Shown: in pieces, positions 6,260 through 7,253 of the stretch
How the letters are laid out: each line of letters opens with the position of its first letter
How positions within the stretch are numbered: the stretch's first letter is position 1
NCBI GenBank assembly: GCA_028687085.1
Contig: JAQUAU010000040.1
Location: forward strand, 1-7,253
Source: Minisyncoccota bacterium
Lineage (GTDB): Bacteria > Patescibacteriota > Minisyncoccia > Phycocordibacterales > Phycocordibacteraceae
Direction: 5' to 3'
Length of the DNA stretch: 7,253 nt
The notes under the pieces: model-generated
What the model saw: only the letters and a program-made list of their open reading frames with translations
Told to the model about the DNA's origin: nothing
The model's database searches: none
Translations under genes and position numbers: made by a program

Positions 6260-6907
6260 ATGGATTTTTATCACCTGATCAACCGCGGGGTCGATAAACG
6301 AGAAGTGTTTTCAGAAGACGGTGACTATCTGCGTTTCATTCATGATATGTACGTCTTTAATGATGCACAAAATGCCCCAAACTCAACCATCAAAGCTCGT
6401 GTGGCGACACGAAAACGTGATTTGTTAGTCCGCATACACGCATTTTCTCTCATGCCTAATCATTACCATATTCTTGCTTCTCCGGCACAAGGTGGGGGTC
6501 TATCCCTCTTTATGAGGAAACTCAATATGGGCTATGCAAAATATTTCAATGAGAAATACGACCGCACGGGTGTTTTGTGGCAAGGAACATTCAAGAAGAT
6601 TTTAATTCAGCGAGATGCTCATTTCAAATATATTCCTTACTACATTCATCTTAATCCACTCGACTTGACTCATCCTCAATGGCGTTCAGGCAATCTGTAT
6701 AATCCCGAGAGTGCTTTGGATTCTTTACGAAAATACCGATGGAGCAGTTATCTCGATTATAATGGAGTACGAAACTTCCCTTCTCTACTCTACATGTCCG
6801 AACTGCACCCTCTCCTGGATAGCAGGAAAAGCCAAGACGAGGAAATTATATCTATCGTTTCAGATCCGGAATCCTCGCAAGCTAGTTCCGTCCTCGAACT
6901 ACCCTAG
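6260..6907 (+). CDS. REP-associated tyrosine transposase (RAYT, Y1/HUH family)
   Basis: This 215-residue single-strand DNA nuclease/transposase belongs to the IS200-related Y1 family. The opening YHLINRGVDKREVF (4-17) is the family's standard N-terminus. The HUH metal-binding motif is H68-Y69-H70 within FSLMPNHYHIL (62-72). The catalytic tyrosine is probably Tyr92, with Tyr95 as an alternative, in LNMGYAKYFNEKYDRTG (88-104). The family signatures WQGTFK (107-112) and YIHLNPL (128-134) follow, then a KYRWSSYLDY block (158-167). Known relatives bind REP hairpins and cleave and join DNA through a 5'-phosphotyrosine. All key residues are present and the length is normal, so it is probably active. 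The ATG at 6260 is the only usual start codon I see near this N-terminus, although the frame stays open upstream through the palindrome. It is divergent from the hydrolase gene and convergent with the dehydrogenase gene. Confidence 0.93.
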   Translation: MDFYHLINRGVDKREVFSEDGDYLRFIHDMYVFNDAQNAPNSTIKARVATRKRDLLVRIHAFSLMPNHYHILASPAQGGGLSLFMRKLNMGYAKYFNEKYDRTGVLWQGTFKKILIQRDAHFKYIPYYIHLNPLDLTHPQWRSGNLYNPESALDSLRKYRWSSYLDYNGVRNFPSLLYMSELHPLLDSRKSQDEEIISIVSDPESSQASSVLELP

Positions 6908-6913
6908 ATTCGG

Positions 6914-6944
6914 CCCATTTACGACACGGCGTGTCGTAAATGGG
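6914..6944. repeat. REP-like palindrome, copy 3 (downstream of the transposase)
   Basis: The 27-base core (6916-6942) is the same, but the central base is G instead of C. Perfect pairing extends to 15 bases per arm. It begins 6 bases after the transposase stop and ends 12 bases before the end of the convergent dehydrogenase gene. It could therefore also act as a two-way barrier at the transcript ends, though it lacks T-tracts. Confidence 0.88.
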
Positions 6945-6956
6945 TTTGAGAAAGGG

Positions 6957-7253
6957 TTACCAGGGGAGCTTGTCGCCTTTGAACCAGAATTGGCCAGTCT
7001 CGGGTCGTGATACTGCAAGGGTGAAGATGCCTTCTGCCGCTTCTCTTGGCGTTAGGTCAGCCTCCTCCCCTCCCATGTCGGTCTGCACCCACCCGGGGTG
7101 CACCGATGAGACAATCGCCTTCCCATGGAGCTCCATGGCGAGCGTGCGCGTGTACATGTTGAGCGCTGTTTTTGAAATCTTGTACGCCGGGTAGTGGTGC
7201 GGGAAGTGGCTCGCCGAGCCATCGCCAGATTCTAGTGCGAGCGAGCCGGCCGT
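6957..7253 (-). CDS. short-chain dehydrogenase/reductase, C-terminal part (cut by the window edge)
   Basis: The visible 98 codons are the C-terminal portion of an NAD(P)-dependent short-chain dehydrogenase/reductase. Reading in from the right edge gives the active-site Y-x-x-x-K as YKISK in a YYAYKISKTALNMYTRTLA context. This is followed by the family's P-G segment HPGWVQTDMGG, then LTPREAAEGI and a terminal FKGDKLPW. The whole resembles carbonyl-reductase-like members of the family. The Rossmann nucleotide-binding half and the catalytic Ser region are outside the window. The internal ATG at 7155-7157 is not the true start because the conserved catalytic residues lie upstream of it. The substrate cannot be named. 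The gene ends in TAA 12 bases from palindrome copy 3. Confidence 0.9.
   Translation of the reverse strand, partial: TAGSLALESGDGSASHFPHHYPAYKISKTALNMYTRTLAMELHGKAIVSSVHPGWVQTDMGGEEADLTPREAAEGIFTLAVSRPETGQFWFKGDKLPW

Larger units (their letters stand above)
6216..6944 (+). mobile_element. REP/RAYT unit: transposase flanked by two palindromes
   Basis: The unit consists of palindrome, Y1 transposase gene, palindrome, over 729 bases. The two palindromes share the 27-base core but have opposite central bases (C upstream, G downstream), so by that single asymmetric base they are inverted relative to each other. RAYT genes in other bacteria are commonly flanked by inverted REPs, which the enzyme recognises as hairpins in single-stranded DNA. 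The inside is poorer in GC (two 60-base lines counted at 38 and 40%) than the neighbouring hydrolase gene (one line at 68%), consistent with acquisition. I see no conserved GTAG-type tetranucleotide beside the hairpins, so the exact ends are inferred from the palindromes alone. Confidence 0.72.

Noticed and set aside
6035..6274. A leftward 79-codon frame crossing palindrome copy 2
   Set aside because: It overlaps the hydrolase start in another frame and owes its opening residues to the palindrome (FTTRRVVNG). It has no independent support.
2163..6944. The three palindromes as a CRISPR-like array
   Set aside because: Spacing is irregular (about 4 kb and 0.7 kb), genes lie between the copies, and there are no cas genes.
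6711..7010. A rightward 99-codon frame crossing palindrome copy 3
   Set aside because: It overlaps the transposase and the antisense of the dehydrogenase, and is open only because the palindrome lacks stops in that frame.
7084..7102. A 7-base stem (TGCACCC / GGGTGCA) in the dehydrogenase gene
   Set aside because: It is short and falls in the conserved HPGWVQT coding region, so it is likely chance.

Overview
The window looks like a chromosomal piece from a small-genome, uncultured bacterium, most likely a Candidate Phyla Radiation lineage (Parcubacteria, perhaps Kaiserbacteria-like). This rests on protein style: a compact Obg, a GatB with CPR-like wording, a giant secreted beta-helix/hydrolase protein and a CPR-type REP-associated transposase. 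It is an inference from memory of these families, not a search. The standard bacterial code fits: the six stop codons visible are TAA or TAG, and no conserved gene needs TGA as a sense codon.

Layout. Four genes run leftward: a 1188-residue exported protein (6180 to 2614), a four-helix membrane protein 5 bases after it (2608 to 2198), the GTPase obg (2115 to 1138), and gatB (1105 to 38). The gatB frame stops at residue 355, but the coding sense resumes directly after the TAA and runs off the left edge. On the right, a rightward single-stranded-DNA transposase of the REP-associated (RAYT, Y1/HUH) family occupies 6260-6907. Beyond it lies the C-terminal end of a leftward short-chain dehydrogenase (7253 to 6957), cut by the window edge.

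The most distinctive structure is a near-perfect palindrome with a 27-base core, CATTTACGACACG-N-CGTGTCGTAAATG. It occurs three times: just before the transposase, just after it, and alone 4 kb away between the membrane-protein gene and obg. The two flanking copies and the transposase form a 729-base unit resembling a REP/RAYT element, and the third copy looks like a dispersed non-autonomous REP. A plausible promoter for the transposase is built partly from the upstream palindrome and would give a nearly leaderless mRNA, which suggests possible autoregulation.

Functionally, obg and gatB are translation and ribosome housekeeping genes. The large protein and its membrane neighbour form an envelope-directed pair in which a lecithin:cholesterol-acyltransferase-like alpha/beta hydrolase is fused behind a NosD-like parallel beta-helix. 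The RAYT unit appears to have inserted between the start of this envelope operon and the dehydrogenase gene. No stretch over 300 bases lacks a gene.
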